A stretch of 64,000 nt of DNA, taken from positions 1,178,001 to 1,242,000 of the forward strand of contig JAZGTN010000035.1 in NCBI GenBank assembly GCA_037783415.1, read 5' to 3'. How positions within the stretch are numbered: position 1 is the first letter of the stretch; the number at the start of each line of letters is the position of its first letter. Shown here one piece after another: positions 10,765 through 25,700 of the stretch. The notes under the pieces are model-generated. The model did no database searches, was not told where the DNA came from, and saw nothing but the letters and a program-made list of their open reading frames with translations. The DNA is from Leptasterias polaris (Eukaryota > Echinodermata > Asteroidea > Forcipulatida > Asteriidae). The translations under genes and the position numbers were made by a program.

Positions 10765-13700
10765 CTTAAAAAAGTGAAGAAGAAAAAAAAGTATTGAGCA
10801 TGTATTGAGAGAAACATAATAAATAATCTTATGGGGCAATTTGAGTTTAAGTGAAGTTCGCTTTTTACAGGTTATGAGTTACCCGTCTTAACACCAGGGC
10901 AAAATTTCATATGTAAGCACAAAAACTTGCTAAGCACAGAAAAACTTTGCTTAGCAGAAACAGGTTACCTGCCAACATTCAAAAAAGTTAACATTAATGC
11001 GACTGGTGCCCCACTCATTTTTTTTGCTAAGCAAAGAAATTTTCCAAGCAGTATTTTCTGCTAAACAGCTTTATGCTGGGCCCAATTTCATGGCACTGCT
11101 TACCACAGAATTCCGCGCTTACAGCGCCCTTTAAAGTGTTTGATGCTACGGGCTGTAAGCGCAAAATTGTAACAATTTTGGAAGTAAACTTTTGATGTTT
11201 GCTTTTGTTGTGAATGTTTTGGAAATTATTAGCGGACGGTTTACCTAGATACAGCAAGCTGCCGAATGCGTTGAGTCCCGTCTGGGAACCGGGACTCTGC
11301 GAGGTGACCGTCTGTTGGTTTTGCTGTAAACCTTGTACCGTCATGGCAACGTTCCTACCCAACCTGTGTAAAAACAAGTCAACATTTTTATTATGTAAAA
11401 AACATCAGGAAAATAAGGGATTCCAATCCGCTAATGGCAAATCAATGGACATGAATATGCTCATATGTGTACTCCCTAGCCTTCTTACTTTTTAACCATG
11501 TATACACCCCATGAAGATACCCAAGCTCCACCCCTTTACTCACAACCCAAACTGTACATTGCTTTTATAGACCTTATGCATTGACGTCACCAAGCCGCCA
11601 TCTTAGAGGTAAACTGATGATGAAACAATGGAAACGCGCTGATTTGTACGCGCAGCGCACAGGACTGGCCAATGAGCATCTTCCTTTTGACCTCTAGGTG
11701 AGGGCGCCCTACTCAAATGAAGTCATGTGCATAAGGTCTATACTGTCATCTATAGCTCACCAATCCCAGTCTCTTAAAGTTGATCACTTTGCAACTCATA
11801 CACAAGACAACTTACTCAAATTGATTGCAATACTCTCAACCGTAACCAAACAAACCCAGTTCCTCTACCCATCAGCTCTCCACCCCTTCCACTTTTAGCC
11901 AACTCAAGCTCCGCCCCCTTACTCACCTTGAAACTCTTACATTATACCACATATTGGTGTTTATTGCTATATTGTTGGCCGTGACCGACCCTACTCCGTC
12001 ACCGAGCTCATAGCGAAACTCCACCCTCTGATTTTTGATCCCAAGGGCTATGAAGTCATCGTTGGTGCTGGCCCCGTACCACACGAGTAGGGAGTTGGTC
12101 GAGGGGCTGCTCGTTCGGAACATGAGGGTGAACTCGTTTGATGAGAAATCACTAAAAACACACAAAAACAAAGACAACAACAATGTAAATATATTATGGA
12201 ACAGTGTCATCCACAGCACTTGAATACTCTTATTCTTAAAAATTATCTCTTTGAAACTATGCCTCATATCAGCTGATAATTTGTACCACTACTAATCTAG
12301 TTATTATTACTATTGAATTAATAATATCATTATTATGAAACGTAAAAGTATTCAAAAAAGAAATTGGTACAGATATCGTTAAGAGAAGGGGTCTGCCCCA
12401 ATGTTTTTGCTTGGTTGGCTGCAGATTGCGCCAAATCGTTATATGGTGCTATGTAAATAAATGTGTCCAAAAATTCAAACCTATCTCCGCATACCTGTAG
12501 AACAAAATAATGAGCGCTCAGAAACAATGCATTTGAAGCTCTGTTTAAAAGTTGATTATAATCATTATTATGTTTTTAACTAAATGAATGTTCTATTCTT
12601 ATGTTCCAATGTCCAATGGAAATCAAATTTCTGTATTTTTATGATGCAGACAATAACAATTTAAAAAAAAATTATAATTCAAAAAATATATAATAAAATT
12701 CTAAAGGTAAACAATTATTAATGTAATACACTTTTAAGGTGATACAAATTTGGAAAACAAATTATCATCTAGGTTTTGCCTTCATAGAATTCTGAGTTAA
12801 CAGTGAGTTAGAGGGAGGATTTAACAACTTTATACATCAACACAAAACAAAGGCAAACACAATGAATACAGTACATGCCATCTTTCTTTCCTTGGCAGTA
12901 AGTCAAGCTTTAAGGACATTTTAAGGCAAATAAACGTTCAATGGATTACAATTTGGTACTCATAACAACCTTGAGTTTACAGGGACTTACAAGGAGAAGC
13001 AAGAAAGGCAAGAAAACAAAGGCAGAAACAAAGGCAAACACAGTGAACACAATACATGCTGTGTATATTTCATCCCTTCAACTTTACTTATTTCAGAACA
13101 GTTACAAGTCAAGGAAGATTTGCAACAAGGAATAATACTAATAATAAAGCATTTATATAGCTCCTTATGCAAGTGCTCAAAGCAATTCACAAAAACACAT
13201 ATATCAGCAACTGCATATTACAGAAAGTACACACACATAAAATTATCAATATGCAGACTACGCAATTAAAATACATCAACAATCAAATTACAGGATTTTA
13301 GTAAAGATTTCCCCCAAAATCCTAAGAGGGGAGAGGTTACCAGCACGATTCACTCTCAGCCAAGATCTTCAGCATAAACCAAACGAAAAAACCCACAACC
13401 TTTGCCATTCCAGAGCCGGGCCCAATTTCATGGCTCTGCTCACCGCCGAATTCTGCGCCTGCGATCACCATTCTCCGCTTACCAAGCAAGTGCCGAATTT
13501 CTGCGCTAGCTGTGTAACTGTAAGCGTAGAATGCCTAGTAACGTGTACTATGCAAGCGCACAAGCAAAAATTCCATGCTAACCCGTGAAATACGCTTGAC
13601 ATAAGCGCGGAATTCCCTGCTTCAGCGCCGATTCTTTGCTTACGGTAAGCAGAGCCATGAAATTGGGCCCAGATGTCTTTACCACTAGACTACCGAGATT

Positions 13701-16700
13701 GCCCGGTGGCTAGAGGCAGTTCAAATCCTATATTTTAGCAGCGGATACGGCAATGATTTAATAGATGTTAAACTTGCATCGAGGATAAGGATATTATTTG
13801 GTTTTACCCAAACACATAATTGTTTTGAGAACTATCTTTACCTTGCAATAATCTCTGGGGAGAACTCTAGATAGCTGCGTCCCATAAACTGTGGTGTTAA
13901 GTAACTGAGGGCTGTAGAGGTGAGAGAACAGAAAATAAAATTATCATTACTACCATTATTCCTAAAACTATTATATATTTCTGGTAATGAAACCAAGGAT
14001 GCCTCATAAGTGAACTTACATGCAAACCACATGCAAAGTTTCCTGTCTAAGGTGGGATTCGAACCGGGGTCACAGAGGTGAAAAGGCAGGGGAAGAAGCC
14101 AACCTCATCCATGTTGTTACATGTAAAAACTAAGCAAATTCTACAGATTTGCTTCAGAAAAGTAAAGTAAAGAACTACTTTTTGAGACAATTTGAGTTTG
14201 AAAAATAGGAAAAACAAAAACAAGTTTGAAACTTACCATCAGAACACGTCAAGCCAGTAAACCTAAATGTGCACAGACAGATAGCTACTCCATTACTGTC
14301 ATGGTAACATGTGCCACCATTCTGGCACTGTCTGGCTGGAGGAAGAGACTCACACGGCGTGACCTCACAAAAGTCACCTAAGATTAAAAAGCAGAGTAAT
14401 AAACATTGTTACAAGATCTTTAGTACTTCCCTGGACGACTCCTGGTAAAGATGGTTTAATAGTCCGAAGATTTAACATAAATAAATAAAATAACATTTCA
14501 TTTGACTGTAAGTCAGTCAATGCTCCAAAAGCTACTTATAAACTTGGGCGGAGATCAAACCCAATGACCCTGCCTTTCTAGAGCAGATGCCTTAACTACT
14601 AGGCAACCTAACACGCACAGTGACAAGAGGACAGTGATGTCATATGTCGTACAATTAACAAACTAACGAAAGCCAAAGTTCAATCTTACCTGTGTACCCC
14701 GGTGCACAGTTACACCGGTAACCCTTAGTATCTACAGCGTCATCGGCACACGTGGCTCCATTGATGCAAGCATTGTTGAGATTACAGGGACTGGAATCTT
14801 GACATTGGGCTAATCCTAATCCCACAGACGGTTGATCCAAGGCATGTTGCTGGCCATTGATCTCCAGTCGGCGGATGCAGCCAGAGAAACCTGTTTACAA
14901 AAAAACCAAGTATGTTTTGTAACAAATTAAGGGTTTATCCTTTACTGTTAGGGCAGCTACTCGGTTAGATGTTTTTACTAGCCCAGCGGGGCTCAATTTC
15001 ATGGCCCTGCTTACTGTGGAAATATGCGCTAACGGCGCCCTGTAAAGCGTGTGAATCTATGGGCCGTAAGCACAGAACTTAGGGACCATGGATTAATTAA
15101 GAACGCGTTCGCACGCGTGCTGACGCGTGGCTACACGGAGTAGTTCCAAAATTGTCATGGCCCCGTGCAACGATAGGATTTGCGGTCCAGTGATTTTTAG
15201 GTTCCCTCATTATCGAACTCTATTGTTGGTGCCTTTTGTTGGTCGGATTACACAGACAAGGCAGCACGAAAGTAGCCCACAAGTATGCTAGGGTTTATCT
15301 AGTAAGCCGATTATAAGTACACAGTGGCATTAGGCCAACACCATTGTTCCTTTGTTATACAGTGAGTCTCCCTCAAGACCAGGCGATTGCAGAAGAACGC
15401 GTGACGCTGTGTGGGTTTTCTTTTATTTGAGCTTGCACGCATAGGAACGCGTGACATAATTTATCCATGCTCCCTTACAGAATTCTCTCAATGAATTAAA
15501 AAACCCCAAAACAAACAAGCGTTTGACCCACCTCCAGTAATACCAGCCCTGCTTGGTACGACGACACCTTGGCCCACACCTCCGATGTAGGTCAGGTTAC
15601 CGGCACTCAGTCGGTTGTTCGGACCCAGTGACTGACCGGTAGCCATGCCCAGTTCATTGTCCAGTTTCAGCTGACCTCCGGTTGAATCACGCACAGCGTA
15701 AATCTCATGCCACTCACCATTACTCACGGGGGTGTTGCTGATGATGTTGGCTTGGCCTAAGAAATTGTTCAGTGTTCGTTAATCCTCTTTATTTTTCCTA
15801 CTTCTCTCGCTTTTATAATAACTTATAATCTGTGAAGTTTTCACAACATGTAATGCTCAATTTTTTTAATAAAACTGCAAAAGTAAAATAAATCTGCCTA
15901 CTTAACATTTTCAAGTTTGTCTAACCATTCAACTGCACAGGTTGTGTATGATGGCTCAACTGTGCACAGAACCAACTGTGTACATATGCATACTGTGTGG
16001 ATACATTCACTACATGATATCATGTTTTAAGCCTGGCCTAATTTATCTATCATTCAAAACAGTGGGTAATATTAACTGGTAAGACAGTCAAAGGGTTATA
16101 AGGTTGAATTAAACTGGAAAAATTACACTATAAAATAGAAGACAAAAGAGAAAAATAAACGAATCAAACACATTCTGCAAGTTTAACAAACACACAATAC
16201 TCAGATGTAAGTCTTTTTACAATAGCAATCACTTCAACCACTTCACTTATATTAAATAATAATAGTGGCTTCTTATATAGCGCTCATATCTGTCACTCAG
16301 TGACGCTCAAAGCGCTTCAGTTTTCAGTATTTTCCTGAAAGGTATGTGGAGCTATATACGCGTAAGCGTATTTCACAGGTTAGCAAGAAAATTAGGCAGC
16401 CAGCTTGCGCATTCACCAATGGATTTGCATTGTTACGTCATTCATTTTCATGCAGTAAGCACCGGAAGGTTGGCATACCTTTTCATGTGCTATGAAATGG
16501 AAACACAAAATTGGCCGGAAGCAGCTTTATGAAATTGGCCCCAGTACTTTTTAAAAAATATATTATTCTTGTACAAACCTGAGCCCAGATCAAAGGTGAA
16601 GTGTACGTAGCTATTGACCAGACCGATCCCAATGAAGTCGTTGCTGTCAGCATTCCATAGCAGGACTCCACTGGTACCCGATGGTTTAAACTCCATACGG

Positions 16701-19700
16701 ATCATGGTGGATGATGCCGGGACGAGGATGAATGAGTGGGCCTGGTAAGATGGTGGCCTGAAGGACGGAATGGTTACGCTTGTCGCTACAGGAGGTAAGA
16801 AATAACAATAATATTCACTCTCACACAGTTCACTGCCTTCAATTAAGTACACCATTATATCAGTCATTTATTAAGCACCTTGGAGCAAGTTTGAGTGCGC
16901 ACCATGGTTAACTATAGGTTGACTATTTTGACTTCAACCCAGGCTGGTCGACCATTGGTTGACTACTGTGGTCGACCATTTGGAACCAGCCTCAGGACCA
17001 TGGTTTCTTCCGTGGTCCCGATAGCCTCATTTCATGCTAACATGTGTAAAGCGCAGAAGGGAACCAGTGACACTATAGCAAAAAGGCAGAAGGCGGCAAT
17101 GGAAATGTTGAATACCATACCGATGGTTGACTAGACTTTCAAACGAGTCGTACACGTGAGTACGTCACTGCGCATGTACGGTGCTAGTCAGTGGGTCGAC
17201 TAAATGTGTGCACTCGGAACTTGCTCCATGCCTCAGGAATTAAAGACAGTGACAGGTATGTTTAATATCACCTTTTTATAGCATAATGTAAAGGTTTACA
17301 AGGTGCTGCAGTGCAATCTGCAGCCAGTCATACCTGTATAATACCTAAAATGGCCAAGTGTTTTTAGACAAATTTCTGATTTTCTAGATTTTTCTCATGG
17401 TGCATTCATGTTGTTCCTTTTTAGTCTGTCTTAATCTTGTCAAACAGAAGGAACAGCAAATTAGATGCAGTGACCCCATTTTACAATACTTTTTACCCCT
17501 CCTACTATCGCACCATTCAACCATGTATTCAATGAAAAAGCCTAGTATAGAATGGAAGTGACTCTTACCTATTTGACACGTTGACCCCGTCCATCCGACC
17601 GGGCAGCTACATCCAAACGCGTTGTCATTGATGACACGGCACTGACCGTTACGCTGGCAGGGATTGGGGGAACAGGGGCTGTTGTTACACTGACCGATAT
17701 CAACACCACTTATAGCTGTCTGCCATAGGATGGGAGAAGCTACGGTCCCGCCAACCTGCACGTAAGAAATAAAGTCCGAAACAAGTTGAACACACAGATC
17801 TTGTTTTTTTGAACAAAAAAACATCCATTAGAAGAATTGCAGTTTATGCAGAAAATATTTACATTCAAGTCAATTTTTCTTTGTTCGCCCCAAAAATTTA
17901 AATTTTTTCAATCAAAACTGACCTGTAAATCTTGCATGCACCCTTGGAAACCAATGAAGAAGCCTGTATCAAGATGCAACTGGCTGTAATCTGGCGCCCC
18001 GCCAACCAGCAACGGTCCAGTAATGGTCAGGGTGTCCACACCGCTACCCTTGTACGTGGCGACTTGGTCATCTACAAACAGGTCAGCTGAGTGACCGTTA
18101 CGCTGGAGAGAAGCGGTGTGCCACTGGTTTAAGGTGATTGGCTGGGTGCTTAGAACTACCGTGATGTCACCTTTGTATTGTTAAATTAAAGATAAGAACA
18201 AATTGGCATTTGGTTGTTTGGGGTTATATCACTTAAATATCTGTGGGTATACCAGGATTTTCCTCCTGTTTTTATTTTTTATTTTATGAACTCTGATAAA
18301 TCCATGGTTACGCCATTTTGGAAGTCAGTTTTCATATGTTTTTTAGGGGATCAGATTGGCTCAATGATTTCTTTCCCTGCCTTTTACCTCTGTGGACCCC
18401 GGTTCGAATCCCACCTTGGACCTGGAACCTTGCATGTGGATTGCGTTTTCAGTCCCTACCTGATTGCGTGCGCTAATTGTGCTGTTGGATGTGTAATAAA
18501 TTACAAATATTTTGTGGTTTTCTTTGTTCAACCCCAAATTATTTAAAATGTACCCACTCAGTTTCCCTTGTGGTTTATAAATTGATAAACTAATAATATG
18601 TGTTGTACCCCTTTCCTAGTTTTAACCATAGCACTAGAAGCAGTCAATATTTGTATACTATGTAGAACCGAGTGAAGTTGCTAAAACCAAAGTAGCCTGA
18701 TGGGAAGAAAGGCTTGCCAGCCTTCCAACAGTAACATCCATGTCCATAAAAAGTGCAAAAGAAGAACTCCCACCCGGTGCTGACTCAAGCTGGGCTGTAT
18801 TGAAATGCCCCAACCAACTCAGATTATGTACCAGTCACTACAAAGTAACGCTCAAGAATTGGGGGCTATCTGAACAACCAGGATGTGACCTGCATAAAAT
18901 GCAGTTCTGAACCATGAGCCACGAATCACCTACTTAAATAACCCCTACTGGAGCAGAAATGCTAGGCAGGAGATCTCGCTGAATTCAACAAAAGTGCCAA
19001 AGATTGTGTTTTAACGCTACATACGAAGTGTGGACCTGAGAACAAAAGAGGTCCACATAATATAGGGACTTGAAACACTATGTGGACTTACACACGTCCA
19101 CACAGTGTTATTTACAGTGTTGAGGAATAGAATTTTCCTGAAGTGTATAGAACAAAGGAATGTCCAAACAGTGACTGCAACACAGAGCTGGGTGCTCAAT
19201 CCTGGCTGAAACACAACATCTAGCGTGTGTGGACACGATAAGAAGAAGAATTCTACACTGACCTAGGTTGTATCTCATCTGCACCATACTCCCGAGCATG
19301 CCGAGCGCCAGGAAGTTTCCCGTCGGAGAATTCTCGCCCATGTAGATCAGGAGTCCGTCGCTTGCCGAGGGTCGAAACGTCAAACTGATACTGGTTTGTA
19401 AAATTGCCGACCTCACCGGGTCAAAGGTCAAGTGGGAGGCACCTGTGAAACTGGGACTCAGGTTGGTGAGATCTGAAAACGGGAAGAACTATTTTTATGA
19501 AGATTGGGTGGAAATTTGAAGGCAAGGGAAAACCCTTTTTTGTTTATCCTAAAATCAGGGGGGGAGGGGAGGAGGGTTGGTCAATTCACAGCTCTGGTTT
19601 ATGTTTCAAACTATTTACAATCACTCGAAAAACTTAATGTCAAACAACTATCGCATCACTTTTGTCTTTAGACAAAATCAAAGATTGATAATTGTTGCTA

Positions 19701-22700
19701 AAATAATTGATTAGTTTCTCTGTCTGAAATACTGTCAAAGTCAAGAAAATAGCATTTGAAGACCCCCAAGGCACCATTGTTTTTTACAATAGCTGCAATC
19801 AAAATAAAAAATGTATTTATATATACAAAATCCCTAACGACGAACCATATTTCTTTGTTTTCACTAAAACAGAATCACCTTATGTGATGTCATTTTCACA
19901 AGTTGGTTGTATGGTGTGTGAATTGAAAACTACAGAATGGAAAAGAATTCTAAAAAACTATTGACGTAACTCTCCCTTATTAACTTTCAGTCTTACCCTG
20001 ATCGGTTTCACAGAGATCTCCAGTTTTATCGAACGGACACGAGCAGCGAAAGCTTGTGCCAACGGGAACACAAGTTGAGCCGCTAGTGCACCGTGTGTTC
20101 TCAAAACACCCGTCATGAGAAAGTTCACAGTTGCTGCCGTGGAAACCGACGGGACACCGACATGTGTACGAGCCCGAGGATGGAACACAGATGGCGCTGT
20201 TCTCGCAGGGAAGCGCATTGCAGAGGTTCTCGTCACATTGGGCGACATTCGCTCCACGCAAGGCCTCTGATTGGTTGAAGCTTTACATGAGTGTAGAAAC
20301 AGGAAGTTAATTTTAAGAGTGAATGCACACACTGGGTGAAACAAAGAATTCTACAACTTTGATTCCATATTCTCAATTTTATACCCAGATGAATCAAAGG
20401 GTATACAAATTTTATACCCAGATGAATCAAAGGGTATACAAATTTTATACCCAGATGAATCAAAGGGTATACAAATTTTATACCCAGATGAATCAAAGGG
20501 TATACAAATTTTATACCCAGATGAATCAAAGGGTATACAAATTTTATACCCAGATGAATCAAAGGGTATACAAATTCAATTCATACAATTCATTAATAAC
20601 GCAGATGTTAAGGGGGATAAAGAATATTGATTGTATGCTTTACATATACATCAAAATATGCTAATCGCTTACACATACTCAGTACTTTCTAAGTCCTATG
20701 AAAAAAAGGCACAGGCATACTTGGTGGGTTTTAGGAGTCATATACTCTTTATATATAGTTCATTTGCATTTAGGTCTATTCTAGCATTACAGCCAATAAT
20801 TCTAAACATTGAATCGATGAGGAATACCAACCTGTAGGAATACCCTTGTATGGTCAGAGACAGAATACAGCCTGTGAATCCTACATTGACCCCTGACCTC
20901 AAGGTCGCAGGGGTCAGGTCATCCATGCCACCGACAAACACCTCTGGTTGTACATTGAGTGAAGAGAGCTGACCGGGGGAGGTTCCACTTTTTGTGCTGC
21001 AGGGGGAAAAACACAAATGGACTCAACACATGAACGGGGTCTAATTTCATAAAGCTGCTTAAAGCAGAAAATACTGCTTAAAACAATATCTTCTAAGCAC
21101 CAATGAGCAGGATATCAGTCATATATGGCACATATGACATGGTATTCTGGCTGGTAACCTTATTCTGGTAAGCATAATTCCATTGCTAAAGCAGCTCTAT
21201 GAAGTTGGGCCCATACATTATACTCAAAAGGTGAATGCCTGTGATAGGCACAATTTCATATAGTGATTTCAGCTAAGCACAAATTTGCAGAGTACCAGTC
21301 ATAGATGGTAGATGTGGCATAGTGTTTTGGCCGGTAACCTTATTCTGATAAGCAGACATTTGTTGTACTTGTCTACCATTTTTATGCTTAAGCAGCTCTA
21401 TGAAATTGACCCCAGGGTTTGCCAAAGTTTAACTGTGATCACTTTTGTAAATGTTTTGTTTTGTAAGCACATTAGCACAAGATACATGGCTAATTAAATC
21501 AAAATATGGGATTTGAGGCATTGCATTAAATTAAAATAAATACAACTTATTTCTAAAACAATGAATGTACTCTTTCAAATACCACCAATATATATTTAAT
21601 TATCATTAATGAGCACGCACTGTGGGAATACATTGAAACAAGACTAGCAACTGACCTTTGACCCGAAACTGTCATCTGACTAGATTTGCCGTTTCTCTGT
21701 ACGTCTACTGTGACCCAACTATTGAGGGCCACAGGGTCACTGATTACTCGCACTGTGTCGATACCTATACCAGACAGAAACAAGAAAAATAACACTTTCA
21801 AAGACATATTTCAGAGTTTTTATGAAATATAAGACAATTTTTATGTAGCACCTAATAGGGGTTTACAAGGTGCTGTGGTGCAAACTTTATGCAGCCTACC
21901 GTGCCAGAAACACCGGGATAAGTGTAACTAGGTTCTTTGACGTGCATCACACAACACATGGGACCTATGGCTTTACAACCCATCTGAAGGACCAAGCAAT
22001 AACGGTCAAGTATTTTGCTCAATGACTGGGACTCGAACCCACACTCTGCTGATCAGAAACACCATAGCTCGAGTCTGACTACACCCTGATTAGTAATCAG
22101 CCCGCCAAATCTGAATTTCCTTATTTTTGTAAGAGTTTTACCAAGTTCATTGCTAGAAATTGATTGTCAACGCAAGCAGAGTTTTTCTCGAAGCCTAAAT
22201 GACAACGCAACACACTGTGCTTTCTGTCTTTTCATTTCTTTCCACTTGACTACTTCGGTTACAACAGGTTACCTGTTCATGTGTGTTGTGTTGTCATTTA
22301 GCCTTTGCATAAAAAGATTTGTTTAATAAATCCGCCGATCATTTGCAAGAATCCTCACCAAGGTTGTATTTAAACTCCACCCTGCTGTCCGTGAGCGACA
22401 GAGAGAAGAAATCCCCCTGTATGTTTTCCTGCGTTGCGTACAGCAGGAGACCGTCCGGTTCCTCTGCTCTGAACTCCATGTTGATGGATAGGGTGCTGAG
22501 TACCGGCTGGAGTGGTGGCAGAGCGTACTTGATGTACGACGCGCTGGTGAAATGAGGAGCGTTGAAACGCACCGCTGAAAGAAACAAACATATTTTTCAT
22601 GAAAATAGCAATTTTTCAATAAACTTGACCTATGAAATTTCAAATCGCACTGACCATAAGAAAAAGTGTTTTTAAACTTATTTTTCATCATTGTAGATAA

Positions 22701-25700
22701 GCCTGTTAGCACCAACGCTATTTTATTTTAGATAGCAGTTATTTTTTTTTTCAAAAGCAGTTATTTTTATTTAAAGAGCAGTTATTTCTATTTTCGAGTG
22801 CAGTTTTTTAAATTTTCAAGAGCAGGTTTTTAATAATAATATTACATCATTTGTGAGGTGCACTTTCCTGTAAACTATTCTAAGGCAGGTTTAATAGAAA
22901 TTAACTTTAAGTTTTATCAAAGTGTCGGGGAAAGCAAGCGTGAACAAACATAATTTTTATTTTCAAGAGCAGCCCAGGTGCTCGATTACCAGTGAGCCCC
23001 AAGGCAACCTTTGCCTGGTTGGGGCGAGTGCTTGACATGACCTTGTTTCCTATGGGTAATAGACCTTTCTATTGCAACGTCACAGCCCAAGTTTTTGCAA
23101 ACCGAGGCTGGAAAACTATGGAAAGCCGTAACTGCAAATCAAAAAACAGATAGCCATAGTTTGTAGCAATGTTACACAAAATATTCAAAAATAGTGTTGA
23201 ATTTGTTGGAAACGAATCAACCAGTCATGGAAGGTATTCCAGTTCATGGATTTTTACAGAAAATGTTGAATTTGGTCACAACATTTTTTAACACGATTGA
23301 ATGCTTTGTTAACATTCGGCCGTCCAACTGGCGCACTTTGTTTATCAACAATGGAAAGGTCTATTCTACCTATATCTATTAAAAACTTAAACCTGCAATG
23401 GCCCTATAGCCAAAAATCTATTTCATGACATACACTGACTGGATGCCACATATCTTGCTTGTATCATCGAAGGCACAATCCCCACAAATATTTCCCCTAT
23501 CTGCCCCACTAGTTTGACACGATTCTGTACCTATATGGGATTTGAGGCATTGGTGAGGTATCAATGTATATTTGGTTTCCGGTAACACCATGTGTTTATC
23601 TACTTGCTAGGTAGATTTTGTTATTTGAGAACTTGTCTTGCTATTATTCTACTGCCGCAGAGTAGATTATTCGGAATTCGGGAGACTTCGGAAGACTTCT
23701 CGGTTCCGATTCTGTACCTGTTTCACAGACTGGGCCAGCATAGCCAAGTGGACATCTACAGGTCGTCTCGCCAAATTGAAGGACACATGTGCCACCTTGT
23801 TGACAGGACATGGAGTGGCAGACGGCTAGCTGACAGTCTTTGCCTCTGTACCCTACGTCACAGCTACACTGATAATCACTACCACTCTGGAAGGAAAAAA
23901 AGTTAACTTGAGTTATCTCTTGGTTTTTACCCTTACACCGATGTGTGTTAAGCACTGTATACAAGCAAATCACTCGGGTGGGAGTCCAACCCACGACCTT
24001 TGCATTGCTAGAGCAGATGTCTTACCACTAGACCACCAAACTAGTCCGATGGCTAGAGGCAGTTCGAATCCTTAGCAGCGGGTACCGCAACAATTTAACA
24101 ATTGCATTGTCAGTGCAAATGTCTTAGCCATAATGACCTTGACTTTTGGCTTACAACAGGCTTCTGAAGGATCCCAAGACCAATCCACACACAAAGTTTT
24201 GAGTTGATATGCCAAGTTCTTCTTGAGTTATAGTCAATGATTGTACACACACACGCATACAGGCAGGCAAGCACACACACACACAAGTGCCCTTACAGAT
24301 CCGGTTTGTGGGGTACTGCTATTGTTGTTCTATTATTCCCTTTTCTGAAGAATTCCCTTGTGGGGTCCAATTGTTCCTATTGAAATGACCTTGTGGGGTC
24401 CATTGTTCCATTGTTGTCAGGACCCCACAAGTGCCAATCCGTGTGAACACACAAACACACCAACAGACAGTACACCCATTTGGTGGCTTCGCAACTGCAG
24501 GGCATCAAAACAACAATTAGGGGCTGCTCAGAATAATCAAAGTTTAAACATTTCAATCTTCTTCTTCTTTTCTTTTTTTGTAGGTGGGTGGGTCAAAAGA
24601 AATAACTGGAAATCAAAATTCAGTTTACAATAAAAAATAATAGAAAGAAAACCCAGGTTTTCACAGGGAAAAATACCCAGCTGTCCCTACAAGATCATTT
24701 GTCATGACTGTGCTGTTTATCATTATTGGTTTATTTTTAAGAGAATTCTCAGAAAAGTGAACGTAATCACCATACCAGCCAAGAACCCCATGGAGAGACA
24801 ACAAAGAAGGAAGTTTCTGTTTTAGATGTGGGAGGAAAAACCCCAAAGAATTATTCCAGGGAAAACCCACACAATCAGGTAGGGACTGAAAACCCAATCC
24901 ACATAGTCCCCTAGGTGAGATTCAAAACGGGGTCTTAGAGGTGGAAGGCGATGAAAGAGACCACTACAACCGACCGAATGACACTACATGAAATGGTCTC
25001 CCATAAAACTACTGACCACAGTCAATGGTGCTTAACTTAATACCACTAGATCTTCCATTGAGCTAACTGTCTAGATTTAGAGCCTGTTTATGTTTCTGTT
25101 TTGTCATTGCTAGCTCAGCTAATATTCTTACCAATTCCACACAGCTCCCTCGCCCGTTGCAGTCCACGTTATCGCAGGCAACAATGAAGCAATTCTCAAC
25201 TTTTTCCGCGGTGACAAAATCCCGGACAAGATCGAAGGAATTGTCTCCGAGCTGTAGATCCTGAATGCATCCGTTTAGGTTCCTGGTGGAGAAGGCAGCT
25301 GGTTGGGTCATACCCTGGGGAAACAAAACCAAATTGATTGAATAATTAATTAATTGATTAAATGGTGGCCCAAGGTGAAATGCAGTTTAAGATCAACTCA
25401 TTTTCCCAATAGATAGAGTCCTCATAAAAATGTGAAAAATGCAAGTTTCTAACCTCACGTCAAACCTGTTTAAAACCCTTCAAGTACAACTTTTGTCCAA
25501 ATCTACAAACGTTCGATGACATCACATTTCAAAAACAAGGTCTGTATATTTTTTGTACAGAGAATTTTGAGTTAATTCCTGTATTTTGATGATATTCTAT
25601 CAAAACGGCTTTGAATTTGACTTTTTTTGACTGGCGCAAAAGCTTTTCTTGTACAAGACCCATTTGCTTTTGATGTCTGATGGCGCCATGTTTCAAATTT

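Noticed and set aside
12333..12527. Possible extra LamG exon on the minus strand in intron 40
   Set aside because: The reading ([17 protein letters not shown]…) has no LamG pattern, it resembles a SINE tail, and exons 40 and 41 already join in phase.
18214..18546. 110-codon plus-strand ORF
   Set aside because: It runs through a tRNA-like SINE unit (B box at 18401) within intron 33.
20377..20574. CRISPR-like or coding 33-bp repeats
   Set aside because: Units are head to tail without spacers and sit in an intron; the two open frames follow from the 33-bp length.
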